Shown piece by piece: positions 10,231 through 20,809 of a DNA stretch of 64,000 nt. The notes below the pieces were generated by a model that was not told the origin of the DNA, made no database searches, and was given only the letters and a program-made list of their open reading frames with translations. The position numbers and the translations under genes were made by a program. The DNA lies in NCBI GenBank assembly GCA_949825045.1, contig OX463832.1, positions 24,918,552 to 24,982,551 on the forward strand, read 5' to 3'. This DNA comes from Argyresthia goedartella. Taxonomy: Eukaryota > Arthropoda > Insecta > Lepidoptera > Argyresthiidae. Numbering within the stretch: position 1 is the stretch's first letter; every line of letters starts with the position of its first letter.

Positions 10231-10391
10231 CTGTATTCAAAATCGCGGGGGTCATTTTGAATAAACTTAATTACCATAAGAATCTATGTTTTATTAAGTT
10301 CATTTTGCTATATAAATGTTTACATAAATAATAAACATGTCTAAATTATTTCATATTGCACATTTGACAGAACTTATGACCTGACTATGTA
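10231..10391 (+). mobile_element. Displaced 3' end of the mariner element
   Basis: CTG (10231-10233) is the Harbinger target duplication. Beyond it, ATTCAAAATCGCGGGGGTCATTTTGAATAAACTT resembles a mariner 3' untranslated end. TGACAGAACTTATGACCTGACT at 10365-10386 is the same 22-mer as at 21935-21956, the outer end of the mariner remnant. In an intact mariner these ends would be inverted. Here they are direct repeats 11.5 kb apart, as expected if 10231-17326 was flipped. The two parts add up to about 1.3 kb, the usual mariner length. Confidence 0.88.
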
Positions 10392-10807
10392 TATGTCGAA
10401 TCAAGTAAAATTAAAGAAACACAAAGTTAGAATTCATTGTTTATTTTTGTTAATCGATTAAGATTAAGTACTCGATTTATGTTACACTCTAATCATAAAG
10501 ACGCGGAAGTATGAACAACCGTGAACTCAGTCACAGACAAGCTGTTTCGCTCTGTTCAGTTGGTATTAGCTGACGTTTGTACAAGCGCGCGCTTGTCGGG
10601 TGAGATGAGACAGAGTTAGGGAGAACGAGCGTCTTGGAGCTCACTTTATTTCGAGTCACCACCGAAGTGTACGCCCAATTTAGCAACCCTGCTGGTCTTT
10701 CTGATTCGCTTCAGTTTAGATACTGTATTGATTGAAGTCATTAGAGATCAAGAAGATTATCCATCTAGTGTTTTACCTTGCCTCCTACCACCCTACTTAC
10801 TTACACC

Positions 10808-10918
10808 ATGGACGAAGACGTTGACTACTTTCTTGATGACAACTATGTCAGGCCACAAGATTCTGATCTCGAAACTACACAACCTACTGAGACTGATGTT
10901 TCTCCTATCGGAACTTAA
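10808..10918 (+). pseudogene. Short gag-start-like ORF in the gypsy remnant
   Basis: ATG at 10808 opens 36 codons of acidic sequence (MDEDVDYFLDDNY...) ending at TAA. It lies where the first codons of a gypsy Gag would be expected. The assignment rests on position only. Confidence 0.3.
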
Positions 10919-12228
10919 GGAAATGGCCTTCCTGCGACATCAGAAGTGGGACAGGATCCCTGTGATTCTATCTCACACGCCTATATCAATTTTAAACTGT
11001 ACGAGTGAAAGATGTCGGATTGTGAATAACGTCGTAGCCGACGTTAAATTAGTCGTTCACGTGAGCGACATCATAATGTTTAAAGTGAAGTGAAAAGTGA
11101 AAACGATACAAGGAGCGTACTCCTGAAGGCCAGTTGCGACAGGAAATGTCTGCGATATTGGCTCGTCTCCGTACGTTAGAAGACCGCAAAACAGTTGGGC
11201 CTGTGGCTCAAATATACCCGTCGTCGGCGCCTCCCGCAAACAATTTTGGCGCGCCCCCCAACGCCGCCTCCGCCAGCATGGCGCCATGCACCTGAGTTGG
11301 CTCGATGCATGACACTCCACACTCCCGCACGTGTCTCGAGTCTGCGGGCCTGCTTGCTGAGTCCTGTGTCGGAAAGTATTCATACAAACGTATGAATACT
11401 TTAGACTAGCAAGGTATTTATGCCCCAAATAATAGTACGATGGCAAATAATAGAACAATTTGTGGATGAGATTCAGTCGATCTTTAGGTACGATGAAATG
11501 TGACCATAATTTTTCTCACTTGTATATCATTAAGGATTTTTGTGATCGCACCAAATTGCAAAAGAATTGGGGTGACTACGAATGTCTATCGTGGATAGGT
11601 AACTATATTAAAGGAGATGCCCGTACGTAGTTTTATGAGTGGAGAATCACCATGGTTCGTGGATTAGTTTCAATAATGAAATGAAACCACTATGCCCGAC
11701 TGTCCGGGGCCTTAGGAATTGATTTCGGTGATAGTGGTGTGCGGTGTTACTGACCCACACATTAGAACGGCAACCACAGACGCAACTACCTAGAAGATTT
11801 TTTCTCATCCTATGTCAATCCTAGGGTACATAAGAACCATTCGTCTGCCGCACATACCACTACGTGACAAAGTAAGATCCCCACGAAAGACAAACCTGTT
11901 GCGTTTTGTTGAAAGCGAAAGTTTGAAGATGCTGAGTGTTTTTATTGTATTGTGGACAGTCAGGATACAGGCAAGTTTCCTGTAATAAGCAATCTAGGAC
12001 GAATACATGGGGAGGTTCGTGTACTTCAAAAGACAGTAGTTCTTGTAATAATGTCCATTCCTAGCGAAGGACATTGAATGTTTTGGCAGGCATGACTATT
12101 AGCGAGGGTCAGGTACGGCCGAGCCATGATAAAGTTGTTATTTTGCTCAGAAAACCGAATGAATTGCTGCTTTCACTCGGAATGGAATTAATTTCAATTA
12201 GAGACCGGAACTGCAGGTTGCACGCAAA

Positions 12229-12456
12229 GACCTAAGAGAATTTTTCATGAAAGAACCGGTGCTTGCAATCTATGACCCTTCCTTGCCAATTGAGGTGCAC
12301 TCTGATGCAAGTTCCATCGGTTATGGAACTGTGCTAATGCAGGTTCATGATGGAGGACACAAGCGAGTATTACAAGGTGTGGAAATAAAGTACTCTGCGA
12401 GCTCTGCAGAATTAGAGGCATTATGTTGTGAGTGTAGGCTTCACTTTTGTCACTAG
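12229..12456 (+). pseudogene. Ty3/gypsy RNase H fragment
   Basis: The frame reads KEPVLAIYDPSLPIEVHSD followed by ASSIGYGTVLMQ. This is the start of the gypsy RNase H domain, with the catalytic Asp in HSDAS, then a degenerate EIKYS.SSAELEAL with the Glu. RNase H removes the RNA strand during reverse transcription. The frame is open only for this block and is followed directly by integrase sequence, so at least 1.5 kb of pol has been lost. Confidence 0.85.
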
Positions 12457-12969
12457 CTACATTGAGTCGACAGCGTGCAACAGAGTTGCTCGTTGCCAAT
12501 CAGCGGCGACAGGATGCGCATGCTAATGAAGGTCGTAAGGAACCTAAGACATTTTCTAATGGTGATTTCGTTTTTGTCTCTAAAAAATCGCAGAGTGCTG
12601 GCAAGCTGGATTCCGAGCGGCCTTTACAAGGTCGTGCAGGAGCTGCCTCACCACCGCTACGAGCTTGAACTGCTGACGGGTACCTATGGCAAACGGACCC
12701 AAGCGGTAGAGCAGCACATGGTGCTGTGGCGTGGCGAGTGGATACCGGACGCCTGCGCAGCTTGCTTCAAGAGCGTCAGCAAGCTATGGCAGAAAGAGGA
12801 TGCTATGACTGGGCAGCGGGCGCTCCCGGCTTATGAGACGGTGCCGCCGTCTGCCGATACGATATGCGGTCTGGAGACCTCTGTCGTGATCTGGCGTGAC
12901 TGTTGTCACGGGGAATATTGCATGCGGAATATTGAGACTTTTCTAGAGACCTGGAGGCCTTGGGCCTAG
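12447..12969 (+). pseudogene. Ty3/gypsy integrase C-terminal fragment
   Basis: Two overlapping frames (12447-12668, then 12475-12969) carry one domain broken by a frameshift near 12600. The first gives ANQRRQDAHANEGRK...FSNGDFVFV; the second gives YKVVQELPHHRYELELL and HMVLWRGEWIPDACAA. This pattern is typical of the chromatin-facing C-terminus of gypsy integrases in moths and other insects. Sequence after about 12790 is not recognisable. Confidence 0.8.
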
Positions 12970-13547
12970 AGACTGAATGCCTGAAGGCCGTAGGGCCTGG
13001 AGGCTGTGAGGTTTAGTGTAACTTTAGCACTCAAATATGTGCTTAAGTTATGCAGTATTAGCGAGGGAGGTCTGGACTCTCGTTGCTTAACAACATGTCC
13101 CTGTTTTCTTTTCATAAATGCTTTACATTTTGGTTGTTGCCATGGTCGTTCTACTTTATTTTGCTTTAACTTGACATTTTCAAAATTTGTTAACAGATTA
13201 CTTCAATGCACGCTTGTAATCATACAAACGAAGTTTTCCCGATGCAACGACCAAGGAAGAACTTTAATGAGTTCTCAGGTCAATATTAAGCTTGTTCTCG
13301 TTCCTCTTTCGTCCGGACTCCGATAGAAGCGGTCGCGTTACAAGTGTATTCCCCGTTCGACCGAAATTCGAATATCCTACCTAAATAAATAACTTGTTTG
13401 CGTAAACTACATTATCATTGCTGAGGCGGTGTGAGTAAGGTGGCCAATAGTACCTTACGTTTGGGTGAAATACAAAAACACCTACATTACAACTCCACAG
13501 TACACGCAAGAAACTCACAGAAATTCAATAGTCAACATCAATCACAA

Positions 13548-14463
13548 TGTTCGACAACACTTTTGTTAAAGGTGATATAGAAGAGACCAATACGTCGGAT
13601 GCTAATCTATCCAACATACTAGAAGAATCACCCCCTCCACAATTCGTGACTGCCCGTGGGAAAGTCAACCAGAACAATACCTCCGAGGACGCAATATTAA
13701 CTTCTTGGCAGAAATGAAGCGGGAACATTCGGAACAATTTGGAGTGCTCAGTGCCCAAATAAGCAAGATTAACGAACAACACACAAAGATACTCGAACAA
13801 CAAGCTCAACTCGAGGCATCTGTAAACTTTATATCCTCGCAACATGACCAACTTAAGCAACAAGTGGACGGCCTGGAAACAAAACTTGATGCCAAAATAA
13901 AACTAGAAAAGGATGAGAATCAGCTTTACATAAACGAACTGGAAGACAATATCGAAGAACACCCGCGAAAACTTCGCTCAAAAAGCATTGAGGTGAGGAA
14001 CATACCATTTCACAAAGGGGAGAACTTTACGAACATGATAAGGACTATTTACCAGGTACTATCCCTGCCTCTCGATGAGCACGACATTAAGGATGTTTAT
14101 CGATTGCCCATCAAAGACATCGCAACTAAGCCACTGATCTTGGAGATGGACAGCACCAATTCAAAAGCGGTACTACTGGGTGCTATAAAATCGTATAATT
14201 TTCAAAATAGGCAAGAACCATTGAACACCATAACCCTGGGACTAACAGGCAACAAAACACCAATATATGCGTCTGATCACCTGACTAAAAAAGCGGCCAA
14301 GCTATACTACCTGGGCAGAATGCTCAAACGCAATCATAACTTTAAGTTCTGCTGGTCAAACACAGGAAAGATCTTCATAAATAAAAATGAGGAGTCACCT
14401 GCCATCGAGCTGAAACATGAAAAGCAGGTTCTACTGATTGAGCAAGCACTGCGGAGTAACTGA
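13548..14463 (+). pseudogene. LINE J1 ORF1 with baculovirus FP25K-like domain
   Basis: ATG 13548 starts MFDNTFVKGDIEE, and the frame meets TGA near 13715. The second frame, running from about 13714 to 14463, carries a coiled-coil heptad region (residues EQFGVLSAQISKINEQ through LETKLDAKI) and a folded domain ending ...SDHLTKKAAKLYYLGRMLK...FKFCWSNTGKIFI. That pattern is the FP25K-type domain shared by baculovirus FP proteins and ORF1 of many lepidopteran LINEs. ORF1 proteins bind element RNA. The frameshift near 13700 separates the short N-terminus from the domain. LINE H (61859-62747) and LINE G carry the same type of ORF1. Confidence 0.8.
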
Positions 14464-14802
14464 CTAGCCATAACCATAAGCAACAGTATACCTAACGTTA
14501 TTCTTGTTAATATCTCTTCAATTATAGACCAAGTAAGTAAGTTAAACGCCACACATGACCACACCCAACTCATCAGATTAAAAACTACAAACAAATCCTA
14601 CAATCACAAAAATACATCAATTACATCAAAAAAACAGCATTAAACCTGCAAAACAAAAACCAACCCACCTCGTCTCTCTAAAAACAACAATATAAGCTTA
14701 ACTATGCCAAAATCACTACAAAAAACTACCACAAAAGAACCAAAACCAACCACCTTGACCCGATTATAACTAAACTTACATACACTACACAAACTACCAA
14801 TC

Positions 14803-16137
14803 ATGAAAAACACAACACAACACCATACAACACAAACAAACCAACCTTATCTACTCGAGTTCCTCCAATTCCAAGTCCTGAGCACAGGCTCTACCCGAAT
14901 GCTTTTCAAATTCACAGTTAAAAACCTAATAGATGACATAGACAGCACATCAATAATCAGCAGTTTTTTGGAAACCGAACCAGAATTATGCAAATCTAAA
15001 CTTAACTTAAAACATGGTAATCTCACTGTTATTACGCAAAACATACGCAGTATTAACAAAAACTTTACAATTTTTTAGTACTTCTTACAAGGTTAAAATT
15101 TACACCAGACATTATAATACTCACTGAGTGTAGACTCACCAAAGACGTTCCACCACAATTTCCGTTGACTGGGTACAAACTATTTTATTCTAAAAAATAT
15201 TTAAACCAGAACGACGGTATTGTTGCTTACTGTAGAATCAACATAAAAGTCACAGTTGATGAACCTTTATTCGAAGAATCTAACTGCTTCATTCTTAAAA
15301 TTGGAAAAAATATAATAATAACATCTATCTACAGATCTCCTAGTTTTGAAAATACAGACAAATTTATTAACCCCCTCGACCTTACTCTGGCAAAATACTC
15401 ATCTGCTAAGACAAACATAATAATAGGGGACATTAACATAGACATCAAAACAAACAATGACAACAGGCACAGTGACAGATACCTAGACCTGATAGCCCTG
15501 CACGGTTACTACCCTGCTCACTTACTAGCTACTCGTGAGGCGAACTGTCTCGACCATATACTTCTCAAAACTGACAAGCCTAAGTTGTATGCCAGTTGTA
15601 TGTCAGACTAGTGTTACTGATCATTCGATAGTAATGGTGTCCATCGAAATGCAACTAGCTGGGACCTCAGCTTTGCCTATGTCTATAAAAAAAAATAACT
15701 ATGAAGCTCTTGAAAAAAAACTACTTGAAACCAACTGGGACCCTTTCTACCAAATTGAAGATCCAAACATTGCTTGCGATCACTTTATTAAACTTCTTAC
15801 AACTCTTTACAATGAATACAAAACTACTCATAAAATACTCCACAGAGTTTACAGTATGAAACCCTGGATAACCCCCAGCCTGATAAAATGCATGAAAAAA
15901 CGTGACATTTTGCACAACAAACTGAACAAATACCCAAATAATGATAACCTAAGAACAACGTATCATAAATATCGAAACACTTGCAACTTTATTCTTCAAA
16001 ACTTATAACCCAACATGACGAAGAAATTATCCGCAAAAACATACGTTGCCCAAAAAAAACATGGCAGGCAATTAAATCAATCTGCCACATAGACGCTGGG
16101 AAAAAAACATGCAACGACCTCCTTGAAATAGGTGACA
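14803..16137 (+). pseudogene. LINE J1 ORF2: endonuclease and pre-RT region
   Basis: The APE-type endonuclease begins near 15010 (LTVITQNIRSINKN) and continues as PDIIILTECRL, NQNDGIVAYCR, ITSIYRSPS and GDINIDI, the motifs of the nuclease that nicks target DNA. Frame changes occur near 15075 and 15605, and another near 16005 (after CNFILQNL). The region 15610-16137 is the linker before RT (KPWITPSLIKCMKKRD). The coding sequence is then cut by a foreign LINE tail starting with repeated ATTT. Confidence 0.85.
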
Positions 16138-16140
16138 CAC

Positions 16141-17044
16141 CATTATTTTATTTATTTATTTATTTATTAACATAAAAAATCTTAAGTACTAATTGACAAA
16201 TTTGTGACACGAAACCTAAAAGGTTTATTTGTGTCGGTCTGGCAGTTTACATTCATTATGTAGGTAGTTTAAACTATTTCTTAATGCGAAAGAGACGGGA
16301 ACCAACCCATGCGCGTTGAGGTGTGTGTTGTGAGAGCGAGTAGAATATATGTAGCTGTGCACTACTTACTGCTGAACGTCTATCATACATTCCGCGCGCA
16401 TGTAGTTGCTTCCAGTCTTAACAAAAAAAAATATCAGTTGGGTTATTCTGCAATATCTAATGTTGTTAAGTAAAAGTTTTTTAATTTTTTCTTTAAATTG
16501 TGATCTTGAAATTGTGTTCGTATGTCATAAGGCAGTTCGTTTAGTTTTTTTGGGATAAGGTAAGAAGCTGTTCTTTTCCCATTGCTATTATTAAAGTTTG
16601 GTATATAAAATTTATTTTCAGTTGTTTTCCGTGTTGTTATTTTATGGCATATTTTCTTAAGCAATAATGTGTCATGAATTTTATTGTATTCCTTTAGTAT
16701 GTAGTAATCAAATTGGGTAGACAGGGGCATGGTTTTACAATAATTAAAAAGTTTAAGAGGGTTACTTCTACATTCTAACTTAATGGACAACGGAACTATA
16801 GTTTTTAGTATTCTATGTTGTAGTTTATGAATTTCATTAGTTAGATATGGTGATGCTCTTCCATATGTGCTCAATCCGTAGGTTACAATTGATTCAATCA
16901 CAGTCTTGTATAGTGTGAGTAACATGTGGGTGGGTAATCTGTGTTTTAGAATTTTGAATTTTAGAAGCAGAGCTCTTAACTTAGTGCATATGGAGTCTAT
17001 GTGCTTGGACCAAGTAAACCTATCATCAACCATCTTCAGCTCTA
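16141..17044 (-). mobile_element. LINE K, 5'-truncated 3' end inserted in LINE J1
   Basis: The minus strand reads as the C-terminal part of a Jockey-like RT (17033-16443: FTWSKHIDSICTKLRALL, LYKTVIESIVTYGLSTYG, RTASYLIPKKLNELPYDIR), followed by a ~300-bp tail ending in an AAATA-type run (TTTATTTATTT on the plus strand at 16145-16166). The 5' truncation and short tandem tail fit target-primed insertion. LINE J1 resumes at 17045. I found no clear target-site duplication. Confidence 0.85.
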
Positions 17045-17326
17045 AACTTGGTGAACGACTACTTCACTTCAGTTGGCAGTAATCTGGCTAACGACATACT
17101 CACCTCATCGTACCTAACAGAGAAACAACTCACTTCAAGGATAGAAATAACCCCTGGATTCAACTCTTTCTCACTCTTCCTGACCCCGACTGATACCGTA
17201 GAAACCTCCAAGTTTATAATGAGTCTCAAATCAGACGGTTCGCCCGGCTGGGATGAACTCCCACCAAAACATTTCAAAAATTTAAAACATATAATAGCAG
17301 AACCCATATCACACATTATTAACCTG
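17045..17326 (+). pseudogene. LINE J1 ORF2, RT N-terminal piece
   Basis: The plus frame reads VNDYFTSVGSNLANDI...SDGSPGWDELPPKHFK...EPISHIINL, the standard run-up to the RT palm in Jockey-like elements. It is open to the Harbinger border at 17326. The next codons of this gene are found, inverted, at 6744 downwards. Confidence 0.88.
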
Positions 17327-17672
17327 TGCCTCTAGTTTAAGTTTTGATAGTTTTCGAATACTTTTATAGTTTCAGTTTTCTTCCATACATTTACAAGCAG
17401 CGCCTCTAGCGGAAACTATCATGAACTAAAATTGGTAGTATGAGTTATTTCAAATCGTAGTTTTCGAAAACGAAATAAGTTTACGTGTAAATAATACCTT
17501 TTTGGTAGTACGAGTTACATTTTTGACAGATCTTTGGTAGTAAACTTCAACGAATTCGAAAACTTTTATAGTTTTTGCTCTCACCGAAAATTTGTAGGTG
17601 AAAAGTGTTTTTTTGTTGGTTAGAATCTAATTAGAATTTAATTTCGAGTCTAATTGGTGGCGATCAGTGGCA

Positions 17673-19364
17673 ATGCGATCATATTTTGCGTGGCGAATGG
17701 CTGCAGAGGCAGAGGAAGCTGAGCGTCGCGAGCAAGAGCGACAAGAACTAAGATCACGGCGGGAGAGTTTGACCATCGACTCTATTTCCGATACCCATTT
17801 TATTCAGCGGTATCGGCTTAATAAAGCTGCATATGAGTATCTTTGTGATACTCTAAGAACATGTGGTAACCTCAGGAACTCACAAAGGGTATCATTAGAG
17901 TCTAAGGTATGTATGTAGTGCACCTCATTCATAAATATATAAGATGTGTAGGGTTTTATCTCCATTTGGTTCTGTCCCTGAGCCTCAAGCTTGATATCAT
18001 ACCACTGAAACCCGTCCCCCTTATCTCATCCTGCAGGCTTCTATAAATTCTAGGTACCTACTTATTATACTATCAAAATATATATAAATTTTTCATATGT
18101 TTTAGGTGCTTTGTGCGCTGTTGTTTTACGCCAATGGAGACTACCAAAGGGTGATTGGCATAGCCAATCATCTATCTCAAGAGGCAACAAGCCGGTACAT
18201 TGAGGAAGTGACTGAGGCATTGAACCATCCGGATGTGGTCAGAAAATGTATTAAATTCCCAAGCACTCCAGAAGCCAGGGAACAAATAAAACAAAAGTTT
18301 GTATAAAAATACCTAGTACAACATTAAACACTTACATTAGGTATGTTAATTTATCACAATGAATGCTAATTTGTGTTTTATTTTCAGTTTCTACAATTTT
18401 TACAAAATTCCCGGAGTGGTTGGGTGCATAGATGGTTGCCACTTCAGGATTTTGAAACCCCAAAGAGAGAGTGAGCACCTGTATTATTGTAGGAAGCATT
18501 ATCATTCCCTCAATGTACAAATGGTAAGTTCCATATTACATAGATTATAGTTGGGTCAGTTCTTTCAACTTATTTGAAGTCCGGACTAAAACTGCCTTCA
18601 CAATAGTAATGGTTACAAGAACCCTGATTTGTTTGTAATACTTACCATATTATTTCTAGGTGTGTGATCATGAATGCCGGATCCTCAGCATCAACCCCAA
18701 GTTTGGAGGCGCAAGCCATGATGGTGTGTGGGAAAACAGCCATATCAACACCCTAATGCAAACATTGCACCAGAATGGTGAATCAGTTTGGCTTCTTGGT
18801 ATGTATATGGTTTTGGAAATTTTAAAGTACTTGGTACTAAAATAGGAATAACTTATCAACAGGTGACTCAGGATACCCACAAAGGCCATGGCTTATGACT
18901 CCCTACAGCAACTCTGCACCTGGTTCTGAGGCAGAATCATACAATGCTGCCCACAGCAGAGCTCGGGTGCTCATAGAAAATACTTTTGGGCGTCTGAAAA
19001 ACCGGTGGAGATGTGTGTGCAAGGATCGTGTATTGCACTATAATCCGGACAAATGTGCAAAAATTATCACGGCTTGCAGTGTTTTGCACAACATGTCAAT
19101 TGACTATAAAGTGCTTTGTCCCGAAAATCCAATGAATGGTAAATATTATTTAATAATTGTATAATATTGCTACTTTTAGCAAGAATCAGAAAATATTGAC
19201 AATACCGATTAAAGTAACTCATTAACAAATATTTTCCATTGTTTACAGTAATTGAAGAATTTCATCGGATTGAAATACCGCGGCAAGAGGACCATACCCT
19301 ACTGACACTAGGACGTTTAGTCCGAGATCGTTTGGCCAACGCCATTCATGGGGCAGCTGTATAA
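17673..19364 (+). CDS. HARBI1-like transposase gene, six exons, copy B
   Basis: Exons 17673-17906, 18106-18296, 18388-18523, 18660-18798, 18863-19138 and 19249-19364. Donors include AAG|GTATGT, ATG|GTAAGT and TTG|GTATGT; acceptors include TTTTAG, TTTCAG, TTCTAG, AACAG and TTACAG. The exon lengths sum to 1,092 nt, 363 codons plus TAA, with all phases fitting. The exon 2 donor (AA|GTTTGT) is the least certain. The start is the ATG at 17673; a GTG two codons upstream is irrelevant in a eukaryote. Catalytic regions are GCIDGCHFRI (exon 3), GDSGYP (exon 5) and RVLIENTFGRLKNRW (exon 5). No stop or frameshift was seen, so the protein could be active. Confidence 0.9.
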
Positions 19365-19616
19365 GGCTTAATTACTTGAGACTGGCGATGCCCTCACAGT
19401 GAAGGGAAACATCGTTAATATACTATTTGATAAAATCTATTTTTTGTTTCTATCATATCCTAACATAAACTTTAAAAAAATAATGTGGAGTAATGATGGC
19501 AGGGACAGTGCCTGTTATTAGGAATGAAAAATAAATATTTAAAAGTATAAAAATAATACAATACAATACTCTTTATTTGACACCAAAAACACACATACAA
19601 TTAACTTATTAAATAA

Positions 19617-20022
19617 ATAAAACCGGTCAAGTGCGAGTCTAAATCGCGCACGAAGGGTTCCGTACCACCGTTCAATAGAAGCGATGGTGTGGAGTGAATA
19701 GTTTGGATTTTGCACAGCAAAATATTGTTTACAAAGTTATTGGTGCGGTTACTTTCACACTCCATGTAACCAGGTGCATCCATAAGTTTGTATGTGGTAT
19801 TGAAAGAATTGTTGTATGGGAGCCCCCTTAAATATTTCTTTTATCCTCTTTTTTAGTATTTGTTGTTATAGCGGCAACATAAATACATAATCTGTGAAAA
19901 TTTCAACTCTCTAGCTAGCTAGGTTCTTGAGATACAGCCTGGTGACAGACGGACGGACGGACAGCAGAGTCTTAGTAATAGGGTCCCGTTTGGAACCCTT
20001 CGGGTACGGAACCCTAAAAAAG
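19617..20022 (+). repeat. Lepidopteran dispersed repeat nested in Harbinger B
   Basis: Mirror copy of 7535-7940, lying between the transposase 3' end and the second ORF. Starts CCGGTCAAGTGCGAGTC and ends GGGTACGGAACCCT. The standalone copy at 52600-53007 is almost the same over its whole length. Confidence 0.85.
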
Positions 20023-20044
20023 GTGGCCTTATTCTTATGGATGG

Positions 20045-20106
20045 ATTGATGTAATGGATAAGTATATAAATAATCATTTATTTATATATTTATCCATTAC
20101 ATCAAT
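20045..20106. other. Hairpin at the end of the Harbinger second ORF (copy B)
   Basis: Copy of the 28-bp stem and six-base loop described at 7451-7512, again holding the stop codon of the second ORF in the loop. Confidence 0.75.
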
Positions 20107-20472
20107 GACCTTAGCAAAGAGAGTTTGCCACTGAGCCTGCATCTCGAGTTCTCTCTTCCGCAGATTGAAATGCTCAGTGCCAAACTCTCTTGCTAACTTC
20201 TGCCACCTCTGATCACATGCCACGAATTGCGACGCTGCAGCGTCTTGTGGGCGAGGACGGTAGCGTCGCGGCGTTGACTGCCTCGGACGAATCACGCGTC
20301 GACGGGTTGTCCTAGGACTCTGCCTTGGGCTCAGTGGGGCAACAAGTCTTGGGCTTCGTCCGACGACAGGGCGTCTTGGGCTTCGTCGGACGACAGGGCT
20401 CCCCACATGTGCAGAATGGGTCGTAGGAGATTCTACACCATGTACGGACACCTCCACGCTCGTGCGAGACAT
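20074..20472 (-). CDS. Harbinger second ORF, copy B
   Basis: 132 codons, same protein as 7085-7483, convergent with the transposase gene of this copy. Basic Ser/Arg/Pro-rich first two thirds, then a likely helical tail. Conservation without change in both copies fits recent origin and does not by itself prove function. Confidence 0.7.
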   Translation of the reverse strand: MSRTSVEVSVHGVESPTTHSAHVGSPVVRRSPRRPVVGRSPRLVAPLSPRQSPRTTRRRVIRPRQSTPRRYRPRPQDAAASQFVACDQRWQKLAREFGTEHFNLRKRELEMQAQWQTLFAKVIDVMDKYINK

Positions 20473-20809
20473 TTTTAATTTTATAATAAATAAAAGCTTG
20501 TAAACACAATTTTTGTTTCGTTTTGATAAATTGGCAGTTTGTGAGAGTTGACACTTGACATTGACAACGTCTAACGAAAATCAAAACGTCAAAATGACAG
20601 GTGTGTTTGACCTTTCTTTTTACACGTGCTAGAAAGAGATAAAGTATGTAGAGTGAAGTTCGCACAATCGAGTTTTACCATAAACGATATCGTGTGAACT
20701 ATAATCAAAAAATATAACTCATACTACCAATTCAGTTGGAAACTAATAGTTTGGCGTGCTTACGATTTCTATCAACGTTTACGTATTTTGCAAACCCGTA
20801 CTAGAGGCA

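Larger units (their letters stand above)
10392..13489 (+). mobile_element. Decayed Ty3/gypsy retrotransposon
   Basis: Scattered pieces in the right order on the plus strand: a short gag-like ORF (10808-10918), a capsid-like low-complexity stretch near 11110-11290, an RNase H block (12229-12420) and an integrase C-terminal block (12447-12780). Between them (11300-12200) the frames are full of stops and I recognise nothing with certainty. The segment 12960-13480, containing AATAAATAA near 13384, is probably the 3' end or LTR. No matching LTR pair could be fixed by eye. It lies wholly inside the inverted interval. Confidence 0.7.
13490..17326 (+). mobile_element. LINE J1 (Jockey-like), 5' and middle part
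   Basis: ORF1 (13548-14463), a spacer (14464-14802) and ORF2 (endonuclease and beginning of RT) in the order of a Jockey-type non-LTR retrotransposon. ORF2 is interrupted at 16141-17044 by another LINE tail, and at 17326 by Harbinger copy B (target duplication CTG at 17324-17326). Its continuation is found reversed at 6343-6747. Several frameshifts show it is dead. Confidence 0.88.
17327..20809 (+). mobile_element. PIF/Harbinger transposon, copy B
   Basis: Inverted counterpart of copy A with the same length (3,483 bp) and the same termini, TGCCTCTAGT and ACTAGAGGCA. It is flanked by CTG (17324-17326) on the left and CAG (20810-20812) on the right. The left flank is LINE J1 and the right flank is mariner. 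These flanks do not belong together but pair with those of copy A, so recombination between the copies is inferred. Near-identity to copy A points to very recent duplication, gene conversion or both. Confidence 0.92.

Noticed and set aside
11057..11458. 133-codon minus-strand frame
   Set aside because: Opposite to the gypsy gag-like region, low complexity and without a family pattern.
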